A DNA stretch of 64,000 nt from NCBI GenBank assembly GCA_030323885.1, contig CM059200.1, positions 3,045,729-3,109,728 on the forward strand, written 5' to 3'. The notes under the pieces were generated by a model. That model was given only the letters and a program-made list of their open reading frames with translations. It was not told the DNA's origin and made no database searches. This document shows, piece after piece, positions 11,310-21,534 of this stretch. The position numbers and the translations under genes were made by a program. This stretch comes from Branchipolynoe longqiensis (lineage: Eukaryota; Annelida; Polychaeta; Phyllodocida; Polynoidae). Positions within the stretch are counted from its first letter, which is position 1, and every line of letters begins with the position of its first letter.

Positions 11310-12345
11310 CGCTGTACGTTTGCGCGATGTGTCGTAATGTGACAGACCCACTAGTGACTAAAAAAACACTTTAATTTCCGTTTGGTACTAAATTCAGTGT
11401 ACATTGGTAATATAAAATAATATATGTACATTAATGTATACATGTAATAATCATGTATATAATTTGTTTGTAAAATCGTGGTAAGACTAAATTATAAAGC
11501 ATGTTTTAAACTTAAAACTAAACTTGTATTGTACTGGGTGTATGGAAATCCTTGGTCATAATGCTTGCATTGCGTTTGATTCGCGGTGGAGGAGGAGTAC
11601 CCCCCCCCCCCTTCCTTCCTCATGTGACCGTTGCCCGTTACGTCACGCCCCCCCCCCCCCGGTCCCGCCCTTATAACCCGGGCCCGGAGCTGCCTCCAGC
11701 CACTCCGCCTCCAGCTCTCCTCCCGTCAGGCTATCCTGCCGTCCTTTTTCCACCCACACACCCGTACTTATCTTCTCTCTCCCTTCCTAGGGTGGAGGGC
11801 TCTTCTGGGCTTCCTCCTTCCTCCTGACTTTCATTGACCTCCCCTGTACAATTGACCCCTTACTGACTTTGTTCATTGATCTTATCATATATTATGCTTA
11901 TGTTCTTGACTTATTTACTGTACTTTATTCATTCTTCCTTATCCTGTATGATCCCGCATGTTCATCACACTCGTGAATAAAGTGCTCTTTTTCCACCACC
12001 ACCTCCTCTTCCTCCTTCGTCATGTATCACAATATCGCCCAGCAATCGGCGCCATTTGCAATTTTGTATTACACATGATCTTACTCCAAAAATTGTGTTA
12101 ATCTTACAAAATAATTACTCCGACATCCTGAATTTTAGGTGGCATTTAAGACAAATATATAACAAACTAAGCACATTAGTTTGATCAGTTTATGAAAGAG
12201 TATTCATAGCAAACATAGTATCTAAAGTTATGCTACAGATCTGAAAATCGGCCGTTTTTCACACTCCTGAAATATTCACAGATTTTATGTGTCTAATTAA
12301 CACCAAAATATTAATAAAAAGCACAATTCTATTAACCACAATATG
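11310..12345 (+). repeat. Long dispersed repeat J, copy 2 (interrupted)
   Basis: Matches 7985-8540 in two blocks, 11310-11553 and 12032-12345, separated by element K. Just after its end comes a LINE-B 3' fragment. The two J copies bracket LINE-A copy 1, so the 8-12 kb stretch may be a duplicated segment with an insertion, or two independent transposon copies. Confidence 0.8.
11554..12031 (+). mobile_element. GC-rich element K inserted in repeat J
   Basis: The uninterrupted J copy at 8.2 kb reads 'ggaaatccttaaaatatcgc'. Here 478 bp are inserted after 'ggaaatcctt', which gives precise boundaries. The insert starts 'ggtcataatgcttgcattgc', has poly-C tracts at about 11600-11610 and 11648-11660, and has AATAAA at about 11977 followed by a pyrimidine-rich end. 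No obvious target duplication was seen. It is related to 5923-6236 (reverse) and 55446-56097. Confidence 0.75.
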
Positions 12346-12722
12346 TCATCATCATCATACTGTCGGTCGCGATGCGACAAAGACTGCTTTCATTACTTGA
12401 CTGTCGCTATCCATTTAGCTCTCTGCTGTGAGAGTGATGTCTATGAGTCAGTCTTAATGTCTCTCAGCTTCAGGTTTCTCTTGATGGCATCCTTGAACCG
12501 AAGACGAGGGCGCCCTCTCTTTCTGTAACCAGAAGACAGTTGAGAGTAGAGGATCTGCTTCGGTAGCCTGTCTGATGACATCCTCATGAGGGTAGCCCTG
12601 TCCGTTCGAGTATTTCCTTATTTGTCACTTTGTCCTTCCAGGTTAGCCTCATGATCAAACGCAGATGTCGCATCATGAAGTCATGCAGATTTTTCACCTG
12701 TTGTCTGTACACTGTCCAGGCA
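12345..12722 (-). mobile_element. LINE-B 3' fragment
   Basis: Minus strand encodes the C-terminal end of a non-LTR RT ORF (same as 19025-19441, with frameshifts) and ends in a catcatcatc tract, the reverse complement of the (GAT)n tail. It is 5'-truncated at about 12722, where an S1 SINE fragment begins. Confidence 0.8.
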
Positions 12723-12872
12723 TTAATAGGATAGGGAAGGACTGGTTACCTAATGTGACTGAGTGGGATAACAGGTTGTGGTGCTGGCGGCCTAGTCTCC
12801 TAGTGGGGTAGCACTATAAAGTCATGAGTGAGCAGTATCACAAGTCGGTACCCGTCCTGATATGATCATAGA
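12719..12872 (+). repeat. S1 SINE 3' part
   Basis: Starts within the S1 body (ggatagggaaggactggtta) and reaches the 3' signature 'cccgtcctgatatgatcata'. The head was replaced by the LINE-B fragment. Confidence 0.75.
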
Positions 12873-12893
12873 TGTAATACTATATATATTCCG

Positions 12894-13252
12894 CCTTAAA
12901 GTTGCATAATTTGGTGGTTTTGAGTCTCAGCCATTTTTTGTTATAAATATATTAGGTTGATTATAACCTGCCTGACTGAGTTTGAAGTCACATTTATTTT
13001 AAAGGGCTAACTTTGAAGCTGTTTGAAGGGAAAACATGCCAAAATTAGTCGGGCAGGCACATCGAAATGCTGGATAGCAGAGGCTTCACCGGTGACATTT
13101 TCTATTAAAGTGACTTGGTAATCTTTCTATGCAGCAATAATTGTTGTAATAAATGCACCAGTATTTAAGTTGGATATATAGTATCAAATCTAGGTTAAGC
13201 GCTTTGGTTGGATAAAATGATATGCTTTCATAAGACTATGCAGCTTTATTTA
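12894..13252 (+). mobile_element. Inverted-repeat element H
   Basis: Left end 'aaagttgcataatttggtgg' and right end 'gactatgcagcttta' are the H termini; the body matches 45135-45494. Length is about 360 bp, non-coding. It is one of about six H copies or fragments. Confidence 0.7.
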
Positions 13253-13376
13253 ATACACCATGATGAAACATTTCAATTTTGAAAATGTTCATCCATCACA
13301 CAATCTAATCAAGTTGGAAATGTTGTACTGTCACATAACAGTGCAATGCATAGCGATTTAACAATCCGCTTTACCG

Positions 13377-13785
13377 TTGCATCGCACCTGCCGAATGAGT
13401 TGAGCGCCCATCTCCTGTTTTGGTAGATCGTGGGATTCGAACCCTGATCGAGTCAAACCCATGACTTAAAAATGTATACTTGTCGCTTCCTTGCCAGGCG
13501 CTCGGCATTATTAGGATAGGGCAAGGACTGGTTGGCTCAGTGTCAGGATAATGTGACTGAGTGGGATAACAGGTCATGGTCCTGGCGGCCTGGTCTCCCA
13601 GTGGGGCAGCACTATAAAGTCACCTTGAGTGTGCACTGTTAAAAGTCGGTACCCTGATATGACCTTAGATCTTGGCAGGACATAAAACTCCAACAACTAA
13701 CAAACTATCTTGCTTATTTTATTCCGTCCTGATATGACCTTAGATGTTGCTAGGACGTAAAACAACAACAACAAACAAACAAGCT
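13377..13785 (+). repeat. S1 SINE, full length, plus an extra 3' tail
   Basis: Head at about 13385-13445 with box B (reverse-friendly 'gggattcgaaccctgatcg'), complete body, and tail at about 13650-13700. A second S1 tail follows at 13725-13785 and ends in an (AAC)n run, suggesting tandem or nested insertion. Confidence 0.8.
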
Positions 13786-13989
13786 TATTTTATTTCATTT
13801 GCTAATTGTTGCGAGTGTGGTATGAGGGCGATTTGCACCAGTCAACAGGACAGACACGGCATATTAAATTTCAGGGTGCGGCGAGACCTGCGAGACCTTT
13901 GTCAGACTTGCGAGATGCGGGCGTCTATTTATAGAGTTCCTAAAAATAACTGGGATATATCGCCTCGCGTAGTTTTGGTTATTTTTTGT

Positions 13990-14440
13990 GAGTATGATTT
14001 CGCCGTTAGTTGATAAAGATCTAACCACCTACAGATTCAGTCAGAGATCATCTAAGGTCATATTAGGACGGGTACCGACTTGTGACGTGTTGTTTACGTG
14101 TTTGGTCCCTTATTTTCCACATTATCACTATGGCACCTATAGATAAAGCAATTTTGTTGCTGCAACGGACAACTGCTCCCCCCTATTAGTCCGTTGGATC
14201 GAGGTTCATCTGTATGTGAATGTGATTGACAAAACTGACAACAGATATCACTAGCATTTCTCTTGCTGCCGACAAGGTGTTAAGACATAAGCAATCAATC
14301 AAAACAGAATGGCAGAAATGTGGGTTCAAATCCCACTTTAAGCACAATGTTCCCCCCTTTTTTTTTTGCTGCACCTACGACGCGTGCCTACTCAGCTGCT
14401 ATTTGTTTGTTAACAGGACACACCTCTAGAGCAAATTAAT
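13990..14440. other. Mostly unassigned, with an S1 tail and a tRNA-like box
   Basis: A minus-strand S1 tail fragment is at about 14050-14085. A tRNA-like B box (gtgggttcaaatcccac) is at 14320-14338, possibly the head of the SINE whose core follows. No gene was recognised. Confidence 0.4.
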
Positions 14441-14655
14441 TTTTGTATCATCGGCTATTGGATGTCAAGCATATGGTCATGCAGACATATTTCTATGGAG
14501 GAAACCCATTTCTGCCACATAGGCTACTCCTTCTGATAAGCAGCAAGGGGTCTTTCATGTGCACTTTCCCACAGACAAGACAGCACGCACCACAGCCTTT
14601 GATGCACCAGTTGTGGACCCAGTTGTGGACCACTGTGTAAAAGCTATGGCTGGAA
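14441..14655 (+). repeat. SINE core domain of a type shared among invertebrate phyla
   Basis: The blocks 'catcggctattggatgtcaa', 'gaggaaacccatttctgcca', 'gtctttcatgtgcactttcc', 'cacagacaagacagcacg' and 'ccacagcctttgatgcacca' match, from memory, a conserved repeat common in mollusc and other marine invertebrate genomes (a conserved SINE central domain; I believe the Nin type). A tRNA-like B box about 110 bp upstream fits a SINE head. The family name was not verified by a search. Confidence 0.6.
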
Positions 14656-14739
14656 TCTGTCGCTGTGCAGGCAGGCTATGGTGAAATCAATACAGACAAA
14701 GAGAAAGGAAGAGTATAAAGTGTCCTTTTATGTCATGAC

Positions 14740-15160
14740 AAATGGGTTCCACAAATCCCCGTTAATCGATAGGTGCCATTGCGACGCAACTCGGGCCAAG
14801 GAAGTGAAGTACCAATGTCTGTTTACATGGCAACGCACTGGAGCCAGTGTATTTAATAATAAATATACTGTTTGTTTTACATACAGAGACTTTGAAATAG
14901 TAATACACATGAAATATAATGTTTATCTTCCCATTATTATTTATAACAAATTATAGCAATATTATATCCAAAGATATGGAAAACTTGCATTTTGATTGAA
15001 CATATAAAGAAAAAATGTACCCCCAAAAAACAAAATGTCAATTTGATGAATCTTTAAAAGTTTACTGTAGCCCAACAATGGCTGCAGCTGTTCCATAAAT
15101 TCCCCCATTCGCAGCTCGAAATAGTTTTAAAAAGCTGAATAACTGTTAAATATCATTTCA
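14740..15160. other. No recognised feature
   Basis: AT-rich sequence left of the LINE-A 3' end. Short overlapping open frames on both strands have no motifs. A repeat shared with 6.5 kb ends at about 14735. Confidence 0.4.
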
Positions 15161-15840
15161 CTTTTCTTTTTTTTGATGTGGTGTTTATGCTGTCCATAAC
15201 ACATAAGCCCGGATGATCGGGCTTGTTTTCAATGCTGGGCAGTTTTCTGCTTTTTTCTTTTTCTTATACGGGGTGTTTTTGGTTAGTAAATCTATGTTAG
15301 TTTTTTTGGTTATTCTTGACAATTGTTTTCCTTCTACTCTTATCCCTAGACTAGCCTACTCTATTTAGATATTATAGGCTTGTACGCAATAGATGGTTGG
15401 TATGTGTTTGGTGTGGTTTTGTTGGTATCTGCTTAGTTTTTGGGCCTGGGCACCTCCCAAGAGCTGTCCAGCTGCCAAGCTGTAACATATCACATGCCCC
15501 GCTTGGTCACAGTTCAGGGGTGGTTTCCTGGTTTTACCTTGCACAGATATTTTTTGTATGTTTTTAGGTCAGGAATTTGCCTTTCCTTTACCATTTGGGC
15601 ATTCCAGACTTTGGCAGCCATTTCTAGTGTACTTCATTCATGTGGTTTGATGTTATTTCTGGTTTTCGTTAGTATTGGTACATTGTTTGCTCTGGTGTTC
15701 CTTTGTGGCTGGGTTAGGTACCTTTTTTCTCGACTATACCCAAATGCCAGTGTTTTAAGGTGTACTACTCTTCTGTTCTCTAATAATTTAACTTTGGTTT
15801 TTATTTGTGGATGTCATAGGTTGGGTGTAGTTTGTCCACC

Positions 15841-17500
15841 TTAAGGCATGTCTTTAGGGCTCTGTTTTGCAGTATTTGTTTTTTTTTGTTTTTTTAGCAG
15901 TTCCTGTTTGGCACCCATGTAGATGACATCCCCGTAATGGAAGTAGGGGAGCACCATTCCCTTGAAGACTTTTATTGACACTTCTTGGGTCATGTAGTTT
16001 CTTAGCTTTGCAAATAACCATACTTTGTGGTTTATTTTTTGGATGATTTTTGTTATACATAGGTGGTAGTTTAGCTGGCTGTCCAGCTCTAGGTCTAGGT
16101 ATTTATAGTGGCTTACTTTTTCTAGTGTTTGGTTCCCAAGCTTGCAGTGCAGGTTGCTTTCTGGCATTATTCTATGCGAGAAGAGGACTGTCTTGAATTT
16201 TGTTTGCATTTATGGTTATTTTATTAGACTCACACCACAGTCATTTAGTTTTAGTAGGAGCTTGTTTAGTTGTGTTATTACTTATGTATTTCCTTCTGCA
16301 TACATGACAGTGTCATCTGCATACAGCTGGAGGTGCTCTGTTTCAAGCCACTTTTCTAGGTCATTTATGTAGATTATAAAGAGTAGTGGTCCCAGGACTG
16401 ATCCTTGGCGTACACCACACGTGACAGGTTGATGGTCTGATAGTATATTGTTTACTTTAGTTCTTTGTTGTCTATCTTTTAGGTAGCATTCTATCCAATT
16501 TATAGAGTTAGATTGGATGCCATTGTGGTTTAGCTTTTGCAGTAGTATATTGTGGTCTACCGTGTCAAAAGCTTTGCTGAAATCAATGAAAGCTGCTCCA
16601 ACTAATTGCTTTTGGTTCATTGAGGCCAGTATGTCGTTTGTTAGGTTGGCTATTGTTTTTGATGTGGAGTGCAGTTTCCTAAAAATCTCCTTGTCTTTTG
16701 TTCAGTATATTGTTTTTTTCTAGGTGTTCATTTATGTGCCTATGGAAAATCTTTTAAATTAGCTTGCCTGGGGTTTGCAGAATTGATATTGGTCTATAGT
16801 TCCCCATGTTTTGTTTGTTACCACCTTTGAAGATGGGGGTAATAGTTGCCAGCTCCAGGCTTTGATGAATTTTCCCTGGTCAAAGCAGACGTTGCATAGG
16901 TCCATCATTGTGTCAGGGATGGTTTGGAGTGCATCCTTCAGTATTTTGGTGGGGATTCCATCTATCCCACTTGCTTTGTTTGTGTCTATGCTGTTTATGA
17001 GGTCTGTTATTTCTTTTATATTGGTTTTGCAGGTGGGGATTTTCTCTTTAATTTCTTCTGACTTATTTTCCCAGTTTCTTGTGAATTTTTGTAATAGTTT
17101 TGGTCCCACTGTGGTAAAGTGGGTGTTTAGTTTGTTGGCTGCATCTCTATCTGTGAGCACTTTTCCTTCATTGTCCTGGAAGATTATGTAATCTTCTGTA
17201 TTGTTTTGGGGGAATAGCAGATTTACATTTTTCCAGAATTTATTTGTGTTGCTTCCCCAGTCCTCATCTTGCTTTATTATGTATTTCTTTTTTTTGCTGT
17301 TTTTACTGCTTTGAGTGAACTGTTTCTGGGTGCTTTATAGGCTATTTTGTCATCTGGGTTGTTGGTGCATTTTGCAGTGTCACCCAGTTTTCTCTTAGCA
17401 GTAATTAGTGCCAGCAGTTTACTGTCTATCCAGGGGTCTTGATTTTTTGGTATTTTTAATTCCTTTATGGGACACATTTCATCAAACGATGTTTTAATTT
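15841..17500 (-). pseudogene. LINE-A ORF2: reverse transcriptase and linker, decayed
   Basis: Read from 17500 downward: linker (KNQDPWIDSKLLALITAKRK), an RT fingers region (NKASGIDGIPTKILKDA), then AAFIDFSKAFDTVDHNILL, then 'CGVRQGSVLGPLLFIIYIND' and 'LQLYADDTVMYAEGNT' with the YADD catalytic box intact, then a thumb region in other frames to about 15841. At least two frameshifts separate these blocks. The product would copy LINE RNA at the nicked target in the nucleus. Relative to copy 1, the active-site motif is preserved here. Confidence 0.9.
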
Positions 17501-17513
17501 CTGTTATGATGTT

Positions 17514-17953
17514 CTAGTAGGTGTTAACATCGTCTCTGTTTTTTGTGATGTTTATGTTTTGTTCCGGGTGCATTTTTAGTTTTTCTACTGAGTAGTTTTT
17601 TAGGGGTCTGCCCATCTTGTATACGTAGTGGTTTACATTTTTGAGCTTTTTCCTGGTTACATATACTAGCTCGTGATCACTTATGCCCCAGCTGCTAGTG
17701 CCCCATTTTGAGGCATGGTTGGTGTTGGTTAGTATTAGATCGATTGTTGTGTTGTTGTTGCTTAGTCTGGTGCTTTCAGTTATTAGTTGCTGTAGGCATG
17801 GGATTTTTATGTTGGTTTGTAACATTAGCTTGTTTTTGGCATTGCTGTTATAGTTTATATTGAAATCCCCTAGTACAAAGATTTCAGCGTTTGTTGTTTT
17901 TCGTACTGTATTTATGCTTTTGTCTAGAGCTTTGAGGAACACATCTAAAGCTG
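17514..17953 (-). pseudogene. LINE-A ORF2: endonuclease domain, C-terminal half
   Basis: Carries the EEP-type (AP-endonuclease-like) motifs: 'FVLGDFNINYNSNA' (GDFN metal/catalytic block), 'NNTTIDLILTNTNHASKWG' and 'GISDHELVYVTRKK' (SDH catalytic histidine). The N-terminal half of the domain is displaced to 19505-19723 by nested insertions that end at about 17953. This domain nicks target DNA for priming. Confidence 0.9.
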
Positions 17954-17954
17954 T

Positions 17955-18560
17955 GTTCACACACGGGCGCTAAGTCGCCTCAACTAGTTCGGCTCACATT
18001 CGCCGTGTGGACCCTACGCGGAAGCGAATTAGGGCTAGTTTGCCTCATCTAGTTCGCTTCAAGTAAACCACATCGCGAGGTAGTATTGATAAAGCGAACT
18101 AGCTTAAGTCGGCGCATCTTGCTTGGGTGGACAATAGCGGATTAGTTGAGGCGGCTTAAGCACATCACACGCATGCGCAGTCGAGACCTGAGTTTGTTGA
18201 TTTTCCGGTCCATCAAAAGCGCATATTATATAATTTGGTCTATGAAACTGCTAGCTGTGCACAGATATTTTTTTCATCATTTATTCTAAGGTTTTCACTG
18301 CCCAGCAGAAGTTTTGACCATTCCAAACCAATACGATTCAGTCCATACATATCTAGGTCTAACCCACACTCCCGTGGCGACGTCGACTAACCGAAACTGG
18401 CGCTGGTTAGTATGGACTTGCTCATGCGCAGATATCGATTTCCGCCTTAAACCGCCCCAAGTACTGCGTGTGTGGACACGACACACTTTCACGCCTAGTT
18501 CGCCTCATCTAGTTCGCCTTATCTAGTTTGGCCTGAAGTTGTGGGTGTGAACATGGCATA
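17955..18560. mobile_element. TIR DNA element nested in LINE-A
   Basis: Left end 'gctgtgttcacacacgggcg' and right end (reverse complement gccatgttcacacccaca) form a short imperfect TIR. The interior repeats 'ctcatctagttcgc' several times near both ends, a subterminal-repeat layout typical of MITEs. No transposase was seen. It inserted in the LINE-A endonuclease next to the LINE-B insertion. The superfamily is uncertain; the 'GTTCACAC' end is Harbinger/ISL2EU-like. Confidence 0.65.
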
Positions 18561-18749
18561 TGTCTCCCGATGGTGGTCTATAGAGGCTCGCCATGGCTAT
18601 GTTCGCCTGCTTCTCATTCTTTTATTAGGCACCATAGCAGTTCAGCGTGTTCATTTGAGAGGTTTGCTGGTTTCAGAGCCTCAGAATCTAGGTTTTTGGT
18701 GGTTTATGGCAACACCTCCTCCTTTTTTTGTTGATTTCTTATATTGTTT

Positions 18750-19502
18750 TGACAGAACCGAAGGCTAAGGGAGCAAACCATAAACAGAAAACCATGTCAC
18801 TGTGGCAGCATTAAGGGCGGTTGATGCATGGAACTCCCAACATCTCCCCACCAGCCACTGCAGGGACAAATAGTTTTGCGCCTGTCTTGACATGTTCTTG
18901 CCGGTGTGAAACCTCTATTTGCTCCCCGAGAGAGTGCTGCTGGTAACTTGCAAAAGCCAGCAGCAACACTTTTGCAGGCAGCTTTCATGAAATGTGATGC
19001 ATTGATGCTGAAATACAGAGGAGGATGGCCAAGGCTAGCACATCTTTCAGCCGATACGGAGCTGAGGCCTGGACAGTGTACAGACGACAGGTGAAAAAGC
19101 TGCATGCCTTCATGATGCGACATCTGCATTCAATCATGAGGCTAACCTGGAAGGACAAAGTGACAAATAAGGAAATATTTGAACGGACGGGGCTGCCCTC
19201 TATGGAAGATCTGATCAAAAAGAATCTCAGGTGGACTGGACACCTCATGAGGATGTCATCAGACAGGCTACCAAAGCAGATCCTCTATTCTCAACTGTCT
19301 TCTGGTTACAGAAAGAGAGGGCGCCCTCGTCTTCGGTTCAAGGATACCATCAAGAGAAACCTGAAGCTGAGAGACATTAAGACCGACTCATGGACATCAC
19401 TCTCACAGCAGAGAGCTAAATGGAGAGCGGCAGTCAAGTAATGAAAGCAGTTTTTGTCGCATCGTGACCGACAGCATGATGATGATGATGATGATGATGA
19501 TA
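18750..19502 (+). mobile_element. LINE-B chimeric element nested in LINE-A
   Basis: Starts with the constant head (gacagaaccgaaggctaagg), switches at about 18990 into a LINE-B RT C-terminus, and ends with a (GAT)n tail at 19477-19500. The tail abuts LINE-A sequence that reads on into the endonuclease N-terminus, fixing the insertion point. LINE-A is therefore older. Confidence 0.8.
19025..19441 (+). pseudogene. LINE-B RT ORF, C-terminal remnant
   Basis: 138-codon open frame with motifs common at the C-terminus of non-LTR RT ORFs: 'YGAEAWTVYRRQVKKLHAFM', 'LRWTGHLMRMSSDRLPKQIL' and 'RKRGRPRLRFKDTIKRNLK'. The catalytic RT domain is absent; the sequence upstream of about 19020 is the unrelated head of the chimera. 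No intact promoter or full ORF is present. Copies of this end without the long frame lie at 12.35, 27.9 and 29.1 kb. Confidence 0.85.
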
Positions 19503-19504
19503 TT

Positions 19505-19723
19505 GTTTTGTTGTCTATCATTACTTACAAGCATATATCCATCTATGTTGAGGATGTTGTTTTGGTGTTTGTCAGTAAACCATGTTTCTGACAGTGTTAG
19601 TACATCAAGATCTTCATTTTTTAGATGTATTTCTATAAGGTCTATTTTATTGGATGCACTCTGGCAGTTTAGGTGGGCAAAGTCCATGCCTCTCCCCAGC
19701 TTGCATTCAATTTCTTCTACCAT
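19505..19723 (-). pseudogene. LINE-A ORF2: start and endonuclease N-terminal half
   Basis: Minus-strand frame from ATG at 19723: a short leader, then 'HLNCQSASNKIDLIEIHLK' (first Asn block) and 'LDVLTLSETWFTDKHQNN' (catalytic Glu block of EEP endonucleases). It is cut at about 19503 by the (GAT)n end of LINE-B; the domain resumes at 17953. Confidence 0.88.
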
Positions 19724-20044
19724 TTAAGTGTTAGAGGGTGTCGGATTGCGTGAGTTTTAATTTTTAATTTAATTTGCTATTTATTTACTTAGGTTTGAGG
19801 TTTGTGTTGGTGCATGCAGCACATGTAGCCTCTTTGTTGGTATGTAGTCATGTTTATAGGTTATTTTTCTTCTTATTTATTATCATTACTTATCACTGTA
19901 TATGCGGAGGATGGTGCATGTATTACAATGTGTGTTAGCTCATTTATGATTTTACGTATGCAATAGAAATTGTTGTTAGTTGATTTTATGGTAAGTTTGT
20001 GATACTCAGTCCTGGTGGTCTTATTCCCAGTTTTCAGCGATGCT

Positions 20045-20655
20045 TTTTTCTATTCTGGTCATGACGTATTGGGTTAATTTTTCATTGTAGTGAATGCCAT
20101 TCATCATGCCGACGCCGTACCATGCCTCGTCTTGTCTATGTAGTTAGCATACCTTGGTATGGCTATGCCTTTGTTCTGGCTGTTATTTAGGTGGTGTATG
20201 AAGGCATTCAGCTCCGCTATGCATTCATCTACCAGCTTTTGGTAGTTTTGGTGGTTTGGGTTTCCGCTGCGGCCACAGTATGTCTCCATGTCCACGCCCG
20301 CAAGCTCACATATTACCGTTAGTTTTGTTACTTGGCTGAATGTTTTGTGTGCACTCATTTTTCATGTCCTCAATGAGTGTTGTTTTATCTTTGAAAGCTG
20401 GTTTCAGGTCCATGCAGCCTAGTTTCGTTGTTAGGTCACAAATCTGAGCCATACGGTACATTTGTGCCGATGGAGTGGATTTTATATATTACCTGTGCAC
20501 AGTGTTCGCTATCCTGCCGATGGTCGCCCCTGGCATTGACTCCACTTTGACTTTGTAATCTAGTGTGCTGGTATTTGTGCTCCAGATGCTAGGTTAATGC
20601 CCTTGCTCTTGAGTCGCCACTGATCACAATTATTTTATTCATGGTGATGTCCATT
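20045..20655 (-). pseudogene. LINE-A ORF1: SGNH/GDSL esterase-like domain
   Basis: Minus-strand reading gives block I 'KIIVISGDSRARAL' (nucleophile Ser in GDS), a following 'GATIGRIANTVHR'-type segment in a shifted frame, 'TKLTVICELAGVDMETY' where block III GxND would fall (the Asn is missing), and block V 'MMNGIHYNEKL' with the catalytic His. Spacing of about 180 codons fits an SGNH hydrolase. ORF1 esterases are established in L2/CR1-type LINEs. Several stops and frameshifts are present. Confidence 0.75.
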
Positions 20656-21059
20656 TGCTTTAGTGACCCGCTGCTAATTCTGTGTCGTCGTTCTAATTTG
20701 CAGTTGTCAGTTGTGCTTTGAAGTAGGCTTGGGCGGAAGTGCTACTTTGCTCTTCCTTCTATCTTTCCTCAAGAGGTCTATGCTTTCCGTGTGTGTCTGC
20801 GTATTCGCATATATATCTCACTAGTGCATTGTTAATTAATAAGTTATTTTGCTGTTTTGCTTGCTTGGGTTTACTGTGTCTATTTTATATCTACTTTATT
20901 TTGCTTATTAATTTTGGTTTCTATTCGTTGGCGATTGTGAGGCTTACCTTGACTTCTTGTAGGATTTCTCCCATTCTATTCTCGTATCCCTGTTTGACTG
21001 TTTCCCCTTCACTGGTACTATCCATTATGATTAATTTTTTCTTAAATTTCTTATTTTGA

Positions 21060-21517
21060 GTGATTTCGCACATACGATGTCTTCCAGGACTTTTTTGTTG
21101 GTTTTGCACCATTCCGGCGATCTCCATATTTTCTTGGCCATTGCCTTTATTGTGTATGGATTCTCTGCAGTCTATCAGCCTCATTAGGTCATGTTTTTCA
21201 TGAAATTTGGCCATGATAGAGCAGTAGTATTGTTCGGCTTATGTGTATTTCTTTCCATCTTTGCCTGTGCTTTTGCATGCGTATAGGTTGCTGAAGGGGG
21301 AGTTGTGCCCTTGGAAGGATACTCCCCAGGCATGCTCCCTGGTTGCTGCTTTTTCCGGGGTGATTTCTTCTATTTTTTCGAATTTGTTGGGCGTGTACAT
21401 CTTCCCATTTATCTCGATATTGCACCCTCTCATCTTGACCGTTTCTATTTTCCAGTTTTGGCTTTTGCTTTCAATGGCCAGTGTGTACATTTGTTGTGCT
21501 GTCTTTTCACTCAGCAT
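21060..21517 (-). pseudogene. LINE-A ORF1: NADAR-like (YbiA/DUF1768) domain
   Basis: From about 21350 on the minus strand: 'WGVSFQGHNSPFSNLYACKS', then 'GKKYT', a stop, and 'AEQYYCSIMAKFHEKHDLM'. After one frameshift comes 'AMAKKIWRSPEWCKTNKKVL' and 'EDIVCAKSLKIR'. The order G-H-x-SPxSN-Y..., saEQYY, AKK...W, K is the NADAR signature (an N-glycosidase-fold family linked to NAD/ADP-ribose or riboflavin-intermediate chemistry). The segment before it (MLSEKTAQQMYTLAIESK) belongs to no known domain. The domain call rests on motif reading without a profile search. Confidence 0.65.
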
Positions 21518-21534
21518 TTCTGCTTTTGTCCTGA

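Noticed and set aside
18541..18768. Plus-strand frame with a hydrophobic stretch after the TIR element
   Set aside because: It straddles the TIR element end and the LINE-B head; no homology or start context supports a gene.
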